This document shows positions 47,937 to 56,946 of a DNA stretch of 64,000 bases, piece by piece. The notes under the pieces are model-generated. The model did no database searches. It was not told the origin of the DNA and worked only from the letters and a program-made list of their open reading frames with translations. The position numbers and the translations under genes were made by a program. How positions within the stretch are numbered: position 1 is the stretch's first letter; each line of letters begins with the position of its first letter. This stretch comes from Acidimicrobiaceae bacterium (lineage in GTDB: Bacteria > Actinomycetota > Acidimicrobiia > Acidimicrobiales > UBA8190): positions 33,041 to 97,040 of the forward strand of contig PLZB01000086.1 of assembly GCA_003151955.1 (NCBI GenBank), read 5' to 3'.

Positions 47937-49250
47937 ATGATCGACGTGCTCGAGTTGGCCGACCGACTCTGGAGGGGCGAGGCGGACATCGCCTCCACCC
48001 ATCCCGTCGGGGGCGTCACCGGGGGATTGGCCGAGGTCGACGCCGGCATCGCCTTCGTCCCCTCCTTCGCCAACGTCTCGGCCTTCACCACCGGGGCGGG
48101 CCTGGTCCTGGTCGACACCGGCTCCTCCTTCCTGGCCCGCTCCGTCCACAGCACCCTCAGGGAGTGGACCCCCGACCGGCTCGACACCGCCATCTACTCC
48201 CACGGCCACATCGACCACGTCTTCGGGGTCCCCGTCTTCGAGGAGGAGGCGGCCGAGAAGGGCTGGGACCCGCCCACCGTCGTGGCCCACGACGCCCTCC
48301 CGGCCCGGTTCGACCGCTACATCCTCACGGCCGGCTACAACGGGGTCATCAACCAGCGGCAGTTCCAGATCCCGGGGCTGGCCTGGCCCACCGAGTACCG
48401 CTACCCGGACCGGACCTACACCGACCGCCTCGATCTCGAGATCGGGGGGACGATGTTCTCCCTCCACCACGCCCGGGGGGAGACCGACGATCACACCTGG
48501 ACCTGGATCGCCGAGCGGAAGGTCCTCTGCTGCGGGGACCTCTTCATCTGGGCCTCCCCCAACGCCGGGAACCCCCAGAAGGTCCAGCGCTACCCCCGGG
48601 AATGGGCGGCGGCCCTCCGGGAGATGGTGGCCCTCGCCCCCGAGGTCCTCCTCCCCGGCCACGGCTTCCCCGTCGTCGGGGCCGACCGGGTCCGTCAGGC
48701 CCTCTCCGAGACCGCCGCCATGCTCGACTCCCTCGTGGACCAGACCCTGGACCTCATGAACGCCGGGGCCCGGCTCGACGAGATCCTCCACACCGTCCGG
48801 GCCCCGGCCGAGCTCCTGGAGCGGCCCTACCTCCGGCCTGTCTACGACGAGCCCGAGTTCGTCGTCCGCAACGTCTGGCGGCAGTACGGGGGCTGGTACG
48901 ACGGGAACCCGGCCCAGCTGAAGCCGGCGGCCGAGGCGGCCCTGGCCCGGGAGCTGGCCGAACTGGCCGGCGGAGCCGGGGCCCTGGCCGACCGGGCCCT
49001 GGAATTGGCGGTCTCGGCCGAGTCCCTCCCGGGCGGGGGGGACGGGAGCGAGGCGGACGGCGCCCTCCGGCTGGCCGGCCACCTGGCCGAGCTGGCCAGC
49101 CAGGCCGCCCCCGACGACGCCGGTGTCCAGCGGGTCCGGGCCGCGGTCTTCGGCCGGCGGGCCCGGGAGGCCAGCTCGACCATGGCCAGGGGGGTCTTCA
49201 GCTGGGCGGCCCGGGAGTCCGAGGACCGGGCCGGGAGCCCTCCCGGCTGA
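47937..49250 (+). CDS. MBL-fold hydrolase with alkyl-sulfatase-like dimerisation region
   Basis: 437 residues. The metallo-beta-lactamase motif HGHIDH (89-94) binds two metals; further ligands are in HHARGETDDHTW, CCGDLFIW and PGHGFPVVG. From about residue 240, TAAMLDSLVDQTLDLMNAGARLDEILHTV and FVVRNVWRQYGGWYDGNPAQL match the dimerisation domain of SdsA/BDS1-type alkyl sulfatases. There is no signal peptide and the C-terminal SCP-like domain of SdsA is replaced by an Ala-rich helical region. An alkylsulfatase-like or related ester hydrolase is inferred. GGGAGGGA precedes the ATG. Confidence 0.85.
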   Translation: MIDVLELADRLWRGEADIASTHPVGGVTGGLAEVDAGIAFVPSFANVSAFTTGAGLVLVDTGSSFLARSVHSTLREWTPDRLDTAIYSHGHIDHVFGVPVFEEEAAEKGWDPPTVVAHDALPARFDRYILTAGYNGVINQRQFQIPGLAWPTEYRYPDRTYTDRLDLEIGGTMFSLHHARGETDDHTWTWIAERKVLCCGDLFIWASPNAGNPQKVQRYPREWAAALREMVALAPEVLLPGHGFPVVGADRVRQALSETAAMLDSLVDQTLDLMNAGARLDEILHTVRAPAELLERPYLRPVYDEPEFVVRNVWRQYGGWYDGNPAQLKPAAEAALARELAELAGGAGALADRALELAVSAESLPGGGDGSEADGALRLAGHLAELASQAAPDDAGVQRVRAAVFGRRAREASSTMARGVFSWAARESEDRAGSPPG

Positions 49251-49310
49251 GCCTGGCCCCGGCCCCGTCCAGGCTCGGATCTCAGTTGTTCCTCCCGAGG
49301 TCGGGTTGAC

Positions 49311-49316
49311 TAGTGT
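49311..49316 (+). promoter_or_regulatory. -10-like hexamer TAGTGT of ctaC
   Basis: Ends 7 bases before the ctaC GTG; TTGTTC lies 19 bases further upstream as a possible -35. Predicts a leaderless ctaCDF transcript. Confidence 0.45.
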
Positions 49317-49323
49317 CATCGCC

Positions 49324-50358
49324 GTGAAGACCCCGCCCCCCTCCGGCCGGCCGGCCCCCCGCCGGGGCCGCCGCCTCGCCCCGGCGGTCGCCCTGGCCCT
49401 CCCCGTGATCCTGGGGGGCTGCCACCTCCCGAGCTTCTGGGGCTACAAGAACAGCCCGACCAGCCAGGGCCGGAACGAATTCGCTCTCTACGCCTGGACC
49501 TGGGTGGCGGCCATCGTCGTCGGGGTCATCGTGGCCCTCCTCATCGCCTGGGCCGTCTTCGCCTACCGGCGCCGCTCCGACGAGATGCCCAAGCAGACCC
49601 AGTACCACACCCTCTTCGAGATCGTCTACACCGTCATCCCCATCGTCATCGTCCTCATCCTCTTCGGCTACACCTTCGCCTCCGAGAACACCGTCGACGC
49701 CCAGTCCTCCAAGCCGGACGTGAAGGTGCTCGTCACCGCTTTCCAGTGGGGCTGGCGGTTCGACTACCTCCGGACCTCCGACGAGCGGCCGATGGTCTAC
49801 GTCCTCGGCACCCAGCGCCAGGACCCCGACCCGGTGGGGGCCGACGGCCAACTCAACAGTTGCCCGACCACCGCCGCCCACCTGAGCGACTGCCTCGGCC
49901 CGGGCCTGGTCCTCCCCGTGGGGGAGACCGTCCAGATCCGGCTCGTCTCGAACGACGTCATCCACGGCTTCTACGTCCCCGAGTTCAACTTCAGCCGCTA
50001 CGCCCAGCCCGGCGTGCCCAACATCATCGACTTCAACGTGACGAGGTCGGGGATCTTCCGGGCCCAGTGCACCCAACTCTGCGGGCTCTACCACTCCGAG
50101 ATGTACTTCCACGTGGTGGCCCTCCCCCCCGACCAGTACCAGGCCTGGCTGGCCGGCTCCCAGCCTGTCCCCGAGGCCTCCTCCACGCCCGAGACGGCCG
50201 ACCCCAGAGCCAACCTGAACGTCCCCCCGGCCTGCCCCCCGACGGCCTGCTCGGTCCAGTACCCCTCGGCGCCGACCACGACGTCGACGAGCAGCACCAC
50301 GACCTCCTCCACCACCACCACCACGGCGCCGGGCACCCCGACGACGATCCCCGCTTAG
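49324..50358 (+). CDS. ctaC: Cytochrome c oxidase subunit II
   Basis: 344 residues. A signal with lipobox LGGC (HLPSF follows), two membrane helices (WVAAIVVGVIVALLIAWAVF and VIPIVIVLILFGYTF) and a cupredoxin domain. The binuclear CuA site is visible: His in DVIHGFYVPEF, then CTQLCGLYHSEM with Cys, Cys, His and Met. It receives electrons from the bcc complex and passes them to subunit I. The C-terminus has a 30-residue Thr/Ser-rich tail (TTTSTSSTTTSSTTTTT) not seen in typical subunit II. Confidence 0.95.
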   Translation: MKTPPPSGRPAPRRGRRLAPAVALALPVILGGCHLPSFWGYKNSPTSQGRNEFALYAWTWVAAIVVGVIVALLIAWAVFAYRRRSDEMPKQTQYHTLFEIVYTVIPIVIVLILFGYTFASENTVDAQSSKPDVKVLVTAFQWGWRFDYLRTSDERPMVYVLGTQRQDPDPVGADGQLNSCPTTAAHLSDCLGPGLVLPVGETVQIRLVSNDVIHGFYVPEFNFSRYAQPGVPNIIDFNVTRSGIFRAQCTQLCGLYHSEMYFHVVALPPDQYQAWLAGSQPVPEASSTPETADPRANLNVPPACPPTACSVQYPSAPTTTSTSSTTTSSTTTTTAPGTPTTIPA

Positions 50359-50368
50359 GACGGCTGCG

Positions 50369-52138
50369 ATGACCCAGCTCCCGGAACGTCCCGCCACCGA
50401 AGACCATGGGGACGACACCCACCACGGCGACGGGGACCACCACGAGGGGCCCCCCTGGCTGCTCAAGTGGCTGACGAGCACCGACCACAAGGTCATCGGG
50501 CTCAACTACATGATCACGGCCCTGGTCCTCTTCTTCATCGCCGGTGGTCTGGCCCTCTTCATCCGGTGGCAGCTGGGCAGCCCCCACGGGTCGGACAGCT
50601 TCCAGCTCTACAACCAGCTCTTCACCATGCACGGCAGCCTGATGCTCTACCTCTTCGCCGGCCCCTTCGCCTTCGGGGGCCTGGCCAACTTCATCGTCCC
50701 CCTCCAAATCGGCGCCCCGGACATGGCCTTCCCCCGGTTGAACGCCCTCTCCTACTGGCTCTACCTCGGCGGCTCGATCACGATGCTCCTGGGCTTCGTC
50801 ACCGCCGGTGGGGCCGCCGCCTACGGCTGGGTCGGCTACGCCCCCCTGGCCACCAGCACCTTCTCCCCGGGCCAGGGGGCCGATCTCTGGATCATGGGGA
50901 TCGCCCTGACGGGGTTCTCGGCCATCTTCACCGGGGTAAACCTGGTGACGACGATCTTCTACCTCCGGGCCCCGGGGATGACGATGTTCCGGATGCCGGT
51001 GTTCACCTGGAACATGCTCGTCACGGCCGTCCTGATCCTCATCGCCTTCCCGGTCCTCACCGCGGCGATGATCATCCTCTTCGCCGACCGGCACTTCGGG
51101 ACCACCATCTACCTCCTCCATCAGAACGCCAAGGGCCAGGAGGTGGGAGGGGTCCCGGTGCTCTACCAGAACCTCTTCTGGTTCTTCGGGCACCCCGAGG
51201 TCTACATCCTGGCCCTCCCCTACTTCGGGATCGTCTCGGATGTCATCCCGGTGTTCTCCCGGAAGCCCCTCTTCGGCTACCGGGGGATGATCTTCGCCAC
51301 CATGTCGATCGCGGCGCTCTCGACCGGGGTCTGGGCCCACCACATGTTCACCACCGGGACGGTCCTCCTCCCCTTCTTCTCCCTCCTCTCCCTCCTCATC
51401 GCCGTCCCGACGGGGATCAAGTTCTTCAACTGGATCGGGACGATGTGGCGGGGCCAACTGGTCTTCGCCACCCCGATGCTCTTCTCCATCGGGTTCCTCT
51501 TCGCCTTCCTCATGGGCGGGTTGACCGGGGTCATGCTGGCCATGCCCCCCATCGACTTCGCCACCCACGACACCTACTTCGTGGTGGCCCACTTCCACCA
51601 GGTCCTCATCGGGACGACCGTCTTCGCCGGGTTCGCCGGGTTCTACTTCTGGTACCCGAAGATGTTCGGCCACATGCTGAACGAGACGTTGGGGAAGATC
51701 CACTTCTGGCTCCTCTTCATCGGCTTCTGGGTCACCTTCCTCCCCCAGTACGTCGTCGGCCTGGAGGGGATGCCCCGGCGGGTGCCCCAGTACCCGGCCG
51801 ACCAGGGCTGGAACGGCCTCAACGAGGTCTCCACCATCGGCGCCGTGATCCTGGCCGGATCCTTCCTCTTCATGTTCGTGAACATCTTCATCTCCGTCCT
51901 CAAGCGGATCCCACCCGGGGACAACCCCTGGGACGCCCACACCCTGGAGTGGTTCGCCACCTCCCCGCCGGTCCACCACAACTTCGAGAAGCTCCCCCCC
52001 ATCCGCTCCGAGCGGCCCGTCTGGGACTTCCACCACCCCGACGCCCGGGCCCTCACCCACGACACCGACCATCCCCCGGCCCGGAAGCCGGTCACGGTGG
52101 GGGCCGGCCCGGACGGACCCGACGAGAAGGGAAGCTGA
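50369..52138 (+). CDS. ctaD: Cytochrome c oxidase subunit I (aa3 type)
   Basis: 589 residues, 12 or more helices. TSTDHKVIGLNYM is the family start; NQLFTMHGSLMLYLF carries a heme a ligand His; GHPEVYILALPYFGIVSDVI has the CuB His with the D-channel Glu of HPEVY; WAHHMFTTG gives the two other CuB His; DTYFVVAHFHQVLIG carries the heme His pair. Reduces oxygen to water and pumps protons in the plasma membrane. Located 10 bases after ctaC. Confidence 0.97.
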   Translation: MTQLPERPATEDHGDDTHHGDGDHHEGPPWLLKWLTSTDHKVIGLNYMITALVLFFIAGGLALFIRWQLGSPHGSDSFQLYNQLFTMHGSLMLYLFAGPFAFGGLANFIVPLQIGAPDMAFPRLNALSYWLYLGGSITMLLGFVTAGGAAAYGWVGYAPLATSTFSPGQGADLWIMGIALTGFSAIFTGVNLVTTIFYLRAPGMTMFRMPVFTWNMLVTAVLILIAFPVLTAAMIILFADRHFGTTIYLLHQNAKGQEVGGVPVLYQNLFWFFGHPEVYILALPYFGIVSDVIPVFSRKPLFGYRGMIFATMSIAALSTGVWAHHMFTTGTVLLPFFSLLSLLIAVPTGIKFFNWIGTMWRGQLVFATPMLFSIGFLFAFLMGGLTGVMLAMPPIDFATHDTYFVVAHFHQVLIGTTVFAGFAGFYFWYPKMFGHMLNETLGKIHFWLLFIGFWVTFLPQYVVGLEGMPRRVPQYPADQGWNGLNEVSTIGAVILAGSFLFMFVNIFISVLKRIPPGDNPWDAHTLEWFATSPPVHHNFEKLPPIRSERPVWDFHHPDARALTHDTDHPPARKPVTVGAGPDGPDEKGS

Positions 52139-52141
52139 CCG

Positions 52142-52537
52142 GTGCGCGTTGAGGCAATCCTCCTGCTCGGGGTGGCGGTGTTCTTCGCCATCATCGGGAT
52201 CATCTACGCCCTCCTCCCCGGCCACGAGGACGGGGGGGTCCTCATGCTGGCCGGGACGGTCCTCCTGGGCTTCGTCCCGGGGAGCTACTACCTCTGGTGG
52301 TCCCGGCGGATGAAGCCCCGCCCCGAGGACCGCGAGGACGCCACCATGGAGGAGGGGTCGGGGATCATCGGCTCCTTCCCCGGGTCCAGCATCTGGCCCT
52401 TCGTCCTGGGGATGGGGGCCTTCGGGGTCGCCCTCTCGGCTGTCTTCGGCTTCTGGTTCCTCGTCCCCGCCCTCCTCCTCGCCATCACCGCCGCCATCGG
52501 CGTCACGGCCGAGAGCCGCCGGGGCGGGAACGTCTGA
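52142..52537 (+). CDS. ctaF: Actinobacterial cytochrome c oxidase subunit IV
   Basis: 131 residues with four membrane helices (AILLLGVAVFFAIIGIIYALL, GVLMLAGTVLLGFVPGSYYLWW, IWPFVLGMGAFGVALSAVFGFWFLV, ALLLAITAAIGV). R-x-E-DREDATMEEGSGIIGSFPGSSIWPF is typical of the actinobacterial CtaF family that belongs to the bcc-aa3 supercomplex. GTG start 3 bases after ctaD. Confidence 0.92.
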   Translation: MRVEAILLLGVAVFFAIIGIIYALLPGHEDGGVLMLAGTVLLGFVPGSYYLWWSRRMKPRPEDREDATMEEGSGIIGSFPGSSIWPFVLGMGAFGVALSAVFGFWFLVPALLLAITAAIGVTAESRRGGNV

Positions 52538-52568
52538 GCAGCCAGTAACCCGACTCCGGCCCGGCCTG

Positions 52569-52994
52569 TCAGCGCCGGGGGAGTCCGGCCCGGAGCTCCT
52601 TCCGCCAGACGAAGCGGAGCCCGGACCAGTCCTCGCCGAGGGCGGCCACCTTCACGTCGACGAGGCCGCTGGGGAGGACCCGCTCCCGGAGGACCTCGTC
52701 GGTGATGTCGCTGTCGTGACCGGCGGCCCGGCGGGGCCAGGCCAGCCAGAGGGCGTCCTCGGCCAGGACCACCCCGATGACCCCGGGGAGGAGCCGGTCG
52801 AGATCGGCGGCCCGGTGGAGGAAGACCAGGACGGTCTCGGCCCCGGACCGGAGCCCCCGGCGAATCCGGGCCCCCTCGGGGAGGTCCTCCACCGTCCAGC
52901 CGGCCGGCGCCTCCACCAGGGCCAGGACCTGGCCCGGCTTCATCCCGAGCTTCCGGGCCAGGGGCGTCCCGGAGTGGCCCCCCGGGTCCATCAC
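52569..52994 (-). CDS. DUF3052 family protein
   Basis: 141 residues of the DUF3052 pattern: LARKLGMKPGQVLALVEAPAGW, VLVFLHRAADLDRLLPGVIGVVLAEDALWLAWPRRA and DITDEVLRERVLPSGLVDVKVAALGEDWSGLRFVWRKEL. The family is common in actinobacteria; its role is not defined. The ATG overlaps the stop of the acetyltransferase gene (ATGA). Confidence 0.88.
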   Translation of the reverse strand: MMDPGGHSGTPLARKLGMKPGQVLALVEAPAGWTVEDLPEGARIRRGLRSGAETVLVFLHRAADLDRLLPGVIGVVLAEDALWLAWPRRAAGHDSDITDEVLRERVLPSGLVDVKVAALGEDWSGLRFVWRKELRAGLPRR

Positions 52995-53512
52995 GGCCCG
53001 CTGGGGCCCGTCGGCAGGTCCCAGACCCGGCGCCGCATGGCCCGGCCCCCCTGGTTGTCGGAGAAGCCCTCAGCGCCGTAGAGGGGGGCACCGTCGGGGG
53101 TGGCGTGGAGCTCGACCACCCCGACCCCCTCCTCCTCGTACCAGACCAGGAGGGCCCGGAGGACGGCCCGGCCCAGCCCCCGGCGGCGGAAGTCGGGGAC
53201 GGTCGACATCCACTGGACGTAGCCCACCCGGCTGTCCCCGGGCCGCCAGGGGTTCGGGAGCCGGCCGGCGATGGTCCCGGTCCCGGCCGCTACCAGCCCC
53301 TCCCCGGCCGGATGGTCGACGACGTAGACGGCCAGTCGCTGCGGGTCGTCCGTCAGGGAGGTCGTGGCCGCCTCCTCCCAGGCCTCCCAGGCCCGTTCCC
53401 CCACCCCGTCGGGGCCGGCCCCGATGGACCGGTACATGAGGCCGGCCAGACGGACCACCTCGGGGGCGTCCCCGGGCCGACCGGCCCGGACCGGGAGTGC
53501 CTCGTCCCCCAC
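52991..53512 (-). CDS. GNAT family N-acetyltransferase
   Basis: About 173 residues. LPVRAGRPGDAPEVVRLAGLM begins a GNAT fold; VGYVQWMSTVPDFRRRGLGRAVLRALLVWYEEEG is the acetyl-CoA pyrophosphate-binding motif A, with R-R-x-G-L-G, and VELHATPDGAPLYGAEGF is motif B. The acceptor is unknown. The start is uncertain: the GTG chosen is 18 bases after the qcrB stop and lacks a strong ribosome site. Last but one gene of the qcr transcription unit, coupled to DUF3052. Confidence 0.85.
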   Translation of the reverse strand: MGDEALPVRAGRPGDAPEVVRLAGLMYRSIGAGPDGVGERAWEAWEEAATTSLTDDPQRLAVYVVDHPAGEGLVAAGTGTIAGRLPNPWRPGDSRVGYVQWMSTVPDFRRRGLGRAVLRALLVWYEEEGVGVVELHATPDGAPLYGAEGFSDNQGGRAMRRRVWDLPTGPSGP

Positions 53513-53529
53513 CGGAGGACGACCCCGGG

Positions 53530-55113
53530 TCAGGACCGCCGGGCGATCCGCCGGACGCCGGGCTCCGGGTCCTCGTCGTCCCCGAGGTCGATGTAGGTCG
53601 GCACGGCGATCGGGTCGAGCTCGTGATGGCCGTCGCCGGGCCGGGGCTCGGAGACGGTGGTGGCGTAGGCGCCCTCGGCCGACCGGGTCACGATGTTGGC
53701 CCGCTTCCGCTTCCCGATGCCCTGGACCCCGCTCATGTCGAGGCAGATCCGGTAGGTCATCCCCCCCACGATCAGGGGGACCACGATGACGGTGAACCGG
53801 AAGCTCCACAGGACCAGGTTGAGCGAGACGTGGAAGAAGTTGGCCAGGACGTCGGTGCTGCTGGCGCAGAAGAGCATGAAGTAGAAGGCCAGGAAGGCGG
53901 CCCCCACCGCCGTCCGCCGGGGCTTGTCCCGGGGCCGGTCGAGGAGGTTGTGGAAGTCCCGGTCGCCGGTCAGCTTGGCCTCGAGGAAGGGCCAGGCATA
54001 GAAGAGCCCGAAGGTGAGACCGGGGAAGAGGACGGCGGGGAGGAAGATCTCGAGGGGGATGGTGTGCCCGAAGCCGGCGAACTCCCAGCTGGGCATGATC
54101 CGGAGCGCCCCGTCGAGCCAGCCCATGTACCAGTCGGGCTGGACGGCGTAGCTGATGTCGGCCCCGGTGAACTGCTTCTCCCCCCCGTAGGGGCCGAACT
54201 GCCAGATGGGGTTGATCTGGATGAGGCCCCCCAGGGCCCAGAGGATGCCGGTGACCATGAAGAGGAACCCGGTGGTCTTGGCGATGAAGGTCGGGTACAT
54301 CGGCGACCCGACCACGTTGTCCTCGGTCCGGCCCTTCCCGGGGAACTGGGTGTGCTTCTGCCGGACGAGGAGGCCGAGGTGGACGGCGACGAGGAGGCCG
54401 ATGATGGCCGGGACCAGGAGGATGTGGATGAGGTAGAACCGCCCGATGATCGTCCCCGTCCCCGGGAAGGTCCCCCCGAAGAGCAGGGTGGCCAGGTAGG
54501 TCCCCACCAGGGGGATGGAGAGGATGATCGAGTAGGCGATCCGGATGCCGGTCCCCGAGACGAGGTCGTCGGGGAGGGAGTAGCCCAGGAACCCGTTGAC
54601 GATGGCCAGGGTCAGGAGGGTGACCCCGACGATCCAGTTCAGCTCCCGGGGCTTCCGGAAGGCCCCGGTGAAGAAGATCCGGACCATGTGGATGGCCATC
54701 GACCCGACGAAGACGTCGGCGGCCCAGTGGTGCATCTGCCGCATGAGGAGCCCGCAGCGGACCCCGAAGGAGAGGTCGATGGATGAGGCGTAGGCCGCCG
54801 ACATCCGGACCCCCCGGAAGGGGGCGTAGGCGCCGTTGTAGACGATCTCCCGGCCTGAGGCGTCGAAGTAGAGGGAGAGGAACACCCCGGTGGCCAGGAG
54901 GACGACGAAGGAGTAGAGGGCGATCTCCCCGAGGAGGAAAGACCAGTGGTCCGGGAAGATCTTGTCCAGCATGGCCTTCCCGCCGCCCTTGGCGACCCCG
55001 AGCCGCTGGTCGGCCCAGCGGATGCCACTGCCGACGGCGGACTCGCCCTTGCCGGCCTTGGGGCGGGTGGCGGTGCCGTTGCCGGTGGAGGTGGAGGTGG
55101 AGGTGGTGCTCAT
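53530..55113 (-). CDS. qcrB: Cytochrome bc1 (bcc) complex cytochrome b
   Basis: 527 residues. Two heme b His pairs are visible: MRQMHHWAADVFVGSMAIHMVRIF and FYLIHILLVPAIIGLLVAVHLGLL. The quinol-site motif is PDWY (PEWY in canonical bc1). The C-terminal 100-residue cytoplasmic extension is characteristic of actinobacterial QcrB. Oxidises menaquinol and, with QcrA and QcrC, hands electrons to the aa3 oxidase. A Thr/Ser-rich start precedes the first helix. Overlaps the qcrA stop (ATGA). Confidence 0.96.
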   Translation of the reverse strand: MSTTSTSTSTGNGTATRPKAGKGESAVGSGIRWADQRLGVAKGGGKAMLDKIFPDHWSFLLGEIALYSFVVLLATGVFLSLYFDASGREIVYNGAYAPFRGVRMSAAYASSIDLSFGVRCGLLMRQMHHWAADVFVGSMAIHMVRIFFTGAFRKPRELNWIVGVTLLTLAIVNGFLGYSLPDDLVSGTGIRIAYSIILSIPLVGTYLATLLFGGTFPGTGTIIGRFYLIHILLVPAIIGLLVAVHLGLLVRQKHTQFPGKGRTEDNVVGSPMYPTFIAKTTGFLFMVTGILWALGGLIQINPIWQFGPYGGEKQFTGADISYAVQPDWYMGWLDGALRIMPSWEFAGFGHTIPLEIFLPAVLFPGLTFGLFYAWPFLEAKLTGDRDFHNLLDRPRDKPRRTAVGAAFLAFYFMLFCASSTDVLANFFHVSLNLVLWSFRFTVIVVPLIVGGMTYRICLDMSGVQGIGKRKRANIVTRSAEGAYATTVSEPRPGDGHHELDPIAVPTYIDLGDDEDPEPGVRRIARRS

Positions 55114-56069
55114 GAGGTCCGCTCGAAGTAGCCGGGCCCGACGGGCTCCTCGTAGTCGCTCTGGGCCACCAGGTAGCCGTCGACGATCATGAGGGGGAGC
55201 TGGGGCAGCGGCCGGGGAGCCGGGCCGAAGACCGGCGTGGCCGGCTGTCCCTGGGACGTGCCCGCCCCGGGTGGGGGGCCCACGTTGAAGAGGGACTGGT
55301 GACAGGGGCAGAGGAGCTGCTGGGTCTGCTCCTCGTAGAGGCCCACCGGGCAGCCGGCGTGGGTGCAGACCTTGGAGAAGGCCAGGTTCCCGTTCGGGGC
55401 CCAGGTCTCCCGGCCCGCCTTGGTGGTGATGTCCTTGTCATAGGGCCGGATGAGGAGGGTCTGGTCCATGTCGTCGCCCTCGTGGCCCTGGGGGAAGACG
55501 GTGAGCTGGCCCCCGACCTCGACGTCGCCGTCCATGACGGGCCGGCCCGTGATGTCGACGACGAGGGTCCCTTTGGTCCAGTGGGTGTGCTCGAAGGTCT
55601 TCTTGGGAATGGGCCCGAGCGACCGGACGAGGGGGAAGGCCATGACGATCCCCATGGCCCCGGCCCCGGCCCCCAGGATCCCACCCAGGAACCCCCGCCG
55701 GCGGAACATGAGCTTCCCCCGGCCGACCACGGCAGCGGCCATGGCCTCGACCTCCTCCTCGGTGGAGGCATGCGAGTGCCGCTCCTCCACGAAGGGGCCC
55801 TGGGGGAGGAGGTACTTCCCCCAGGCCGACATCCCGAAGCCGAAGCAGAAGAGCCCCGTGCCCAGGGTGGCGGCCAGCCACTCGCTCGACCAGTTCTGCC
55901 AGTAGGCCACCCCGAAGGCGATGAAGCCGGCCAGGCCCACCATCAGGAACAGCCCGGCCACACCCTCGGCCCGCTTCACGTCCCGGGCCAGCGGCTCCAG
56001 GTGGGGGTCGTCGAAGGAGGCGACCGGGAAGGCCACCTCGTCCTGGGTTCCGTCCTTCGTCTCGGTCAC
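55110..56069 (-). CDS. qcrA: Rieske iron-sulfur protein (three-helix actinobacterial type)
   Basis: 319 residues. Three membrane helices (about residues 35-60, 70-90 and 125-155), the actinobacterial arrangement, precede the Rieske domain. The [2Fe-2S] ligands are in CTHAGCPVG and CPCHQS. The RRRGFLGG before helix 3 is a likely Tat signal for the folded domain, linking it to TatA in this window. Overlaps qcrC and qcrB (ATGA at both ends). Confidence 0.95.
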   Translation of the reverse strand: MTETKDGTQDEVAFPVASFDDPHLEPLARDVKRAEGVAGLFLMVGLAGFIAFGVAYWQNWSSEWLAATLGTGLFCFGFGMSAWGKYLLPQGPFVEERHSHASTEEEVEAMAAAVVGRGKLMFRRRGFLGGILGAGAGAMGIVMAFPLVRSLGPIPKKTFEHTHWTKGTLVVDITGRPVMDGDVEVGGQLTVFPQGHEGDDMDQTLLIRPYDKDITTKAGRETWAPNGNLAFSKVCTHAGCPVGLYEEQTQQLLCPCHQSLFNVGPPPGAGTSQGQPATPVFGPAPRPLPQLPLMIVDGYLVAQSDYEEPVGPGYFERTS

Positions 56070-56941
56070 GCTCGGTCTCCCAGCCAGAAGGCGATCAGCA
56101 TCATCCCGCCCACCCCGATGAGGAGGGCGATGAACCCCTCGGCCACCGGCCCGATCCCGCCCATCCCGAGCCCCCCGGCGTTGTCGGGGTGCTGGAGGGT
56201 CCCGGTCACGTAGGCGACCACGTCGGCGACCTGCTGGTCGCTCAACTGGCCCGGGCCGAACCGGGGCATGTTCCCCGGACCGGTCCGCATGGCCTCGGCC
56301 ACCTCGGTATTGGTGGCCTGGTGGAGGCTGGGGGCGTAGGCCCCGGCGGCCAGGGCGTCACCGGCCCCGGAGATGGTGTGACAGGCGGCGCAGTTGAGGA
56401 CGAACTGGGCCTCCCCGTCGCTGATCGAGGTGCCGGTGGTGTCGACGGTGGGGATGGCGATGCCGTAGTTGGGGGCCTGGGCCGTGACGAAGGCCACGAT
56501 CTCGGCCCGCTGGGTGGCGTCGAACCGGGACGGCTTCCGGGTGGCCTGGATGTCGGCGGCGGCCAGCGGCATCCGGCCCGTCGAGACCCAGAAGTCGATG
56601 GTCCCGGCCCCGAGGCCCTGGAGGCTGGGCGCCACCTGGCCCCCGCCGGCGTCGGCCCCGTGGCAACTGGCGCAGTTGGCCGAGAACAGGGTCAGGCCGG
56701 CCTGGATCTGGGCCGGGGAGGTCGGGGCGCTGTAGCTGATGGGCGAGCCCGGGGTGGAGGCGGCGGCGGAGCCGGGAGCGACCGTGGCTGTGGCCGTGGC
56801 GTAAGCGGAGGCGGAGGCGGAGGCGGATTGGGACTGGGTGGACGGCCCGGCCGAGGCCGCCGAGCCGAGCATGCCGGCCACCGACACCCCCACCACGACG
56901 GCACCGGGGATGAGGTAGCGGGCCCGCAGATTCTTCCGCAT
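56066..56941 (-). CDS. qcrC: Diheme cytochrome c subunit of bcc complex
   Basis: 291 residues. An N-terminal helix (LIPGAVVVGVSVAGMLG) and an Ala/Ser/Thr-rich linker lead to two cytochrome c domains with CASCH (90-94) and CAACH (184-188). Met ligands are likely in RMPL and NMPRFG. A C-terminal helix (GFIALLIGVGGMMLIAFWLG) anchors the protein. The diheme form replaces soluble cytochrome c and directly bridges bcc and aa3. Start ATG chosen 5 bases after the ctaE stop; a longer in-frame extension into ctaE is rejected. Confidence 0.95.
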   Translation of the reverse strand: MRKNLRARYLIPGAVVVGVSVAGMLGSAASAGPSTQSQSASASASAYATATATVAPGSAAASTPGSPISYSAPTSPAQIQAGLTLFSANCASCHGADAGGGQVAPSLQGLGAGTIDFWVSTGRMPLAAADIQATRKPSRFDATQRAEIVAFVTAQAPNYGIAIPTVDTTGTSISDGEAQFVLNCAACHTISGAGDALAAGAYAPSLHQATNTEVAEAMRTGPGNMPRFGPGQLSDQQVADVVAYVTGTLQHPDNAGGLGMGGIGPVAEGFIALLIGVGGMMLIAFWLGDRA

Positions 56942-56946
56942 CGTCC

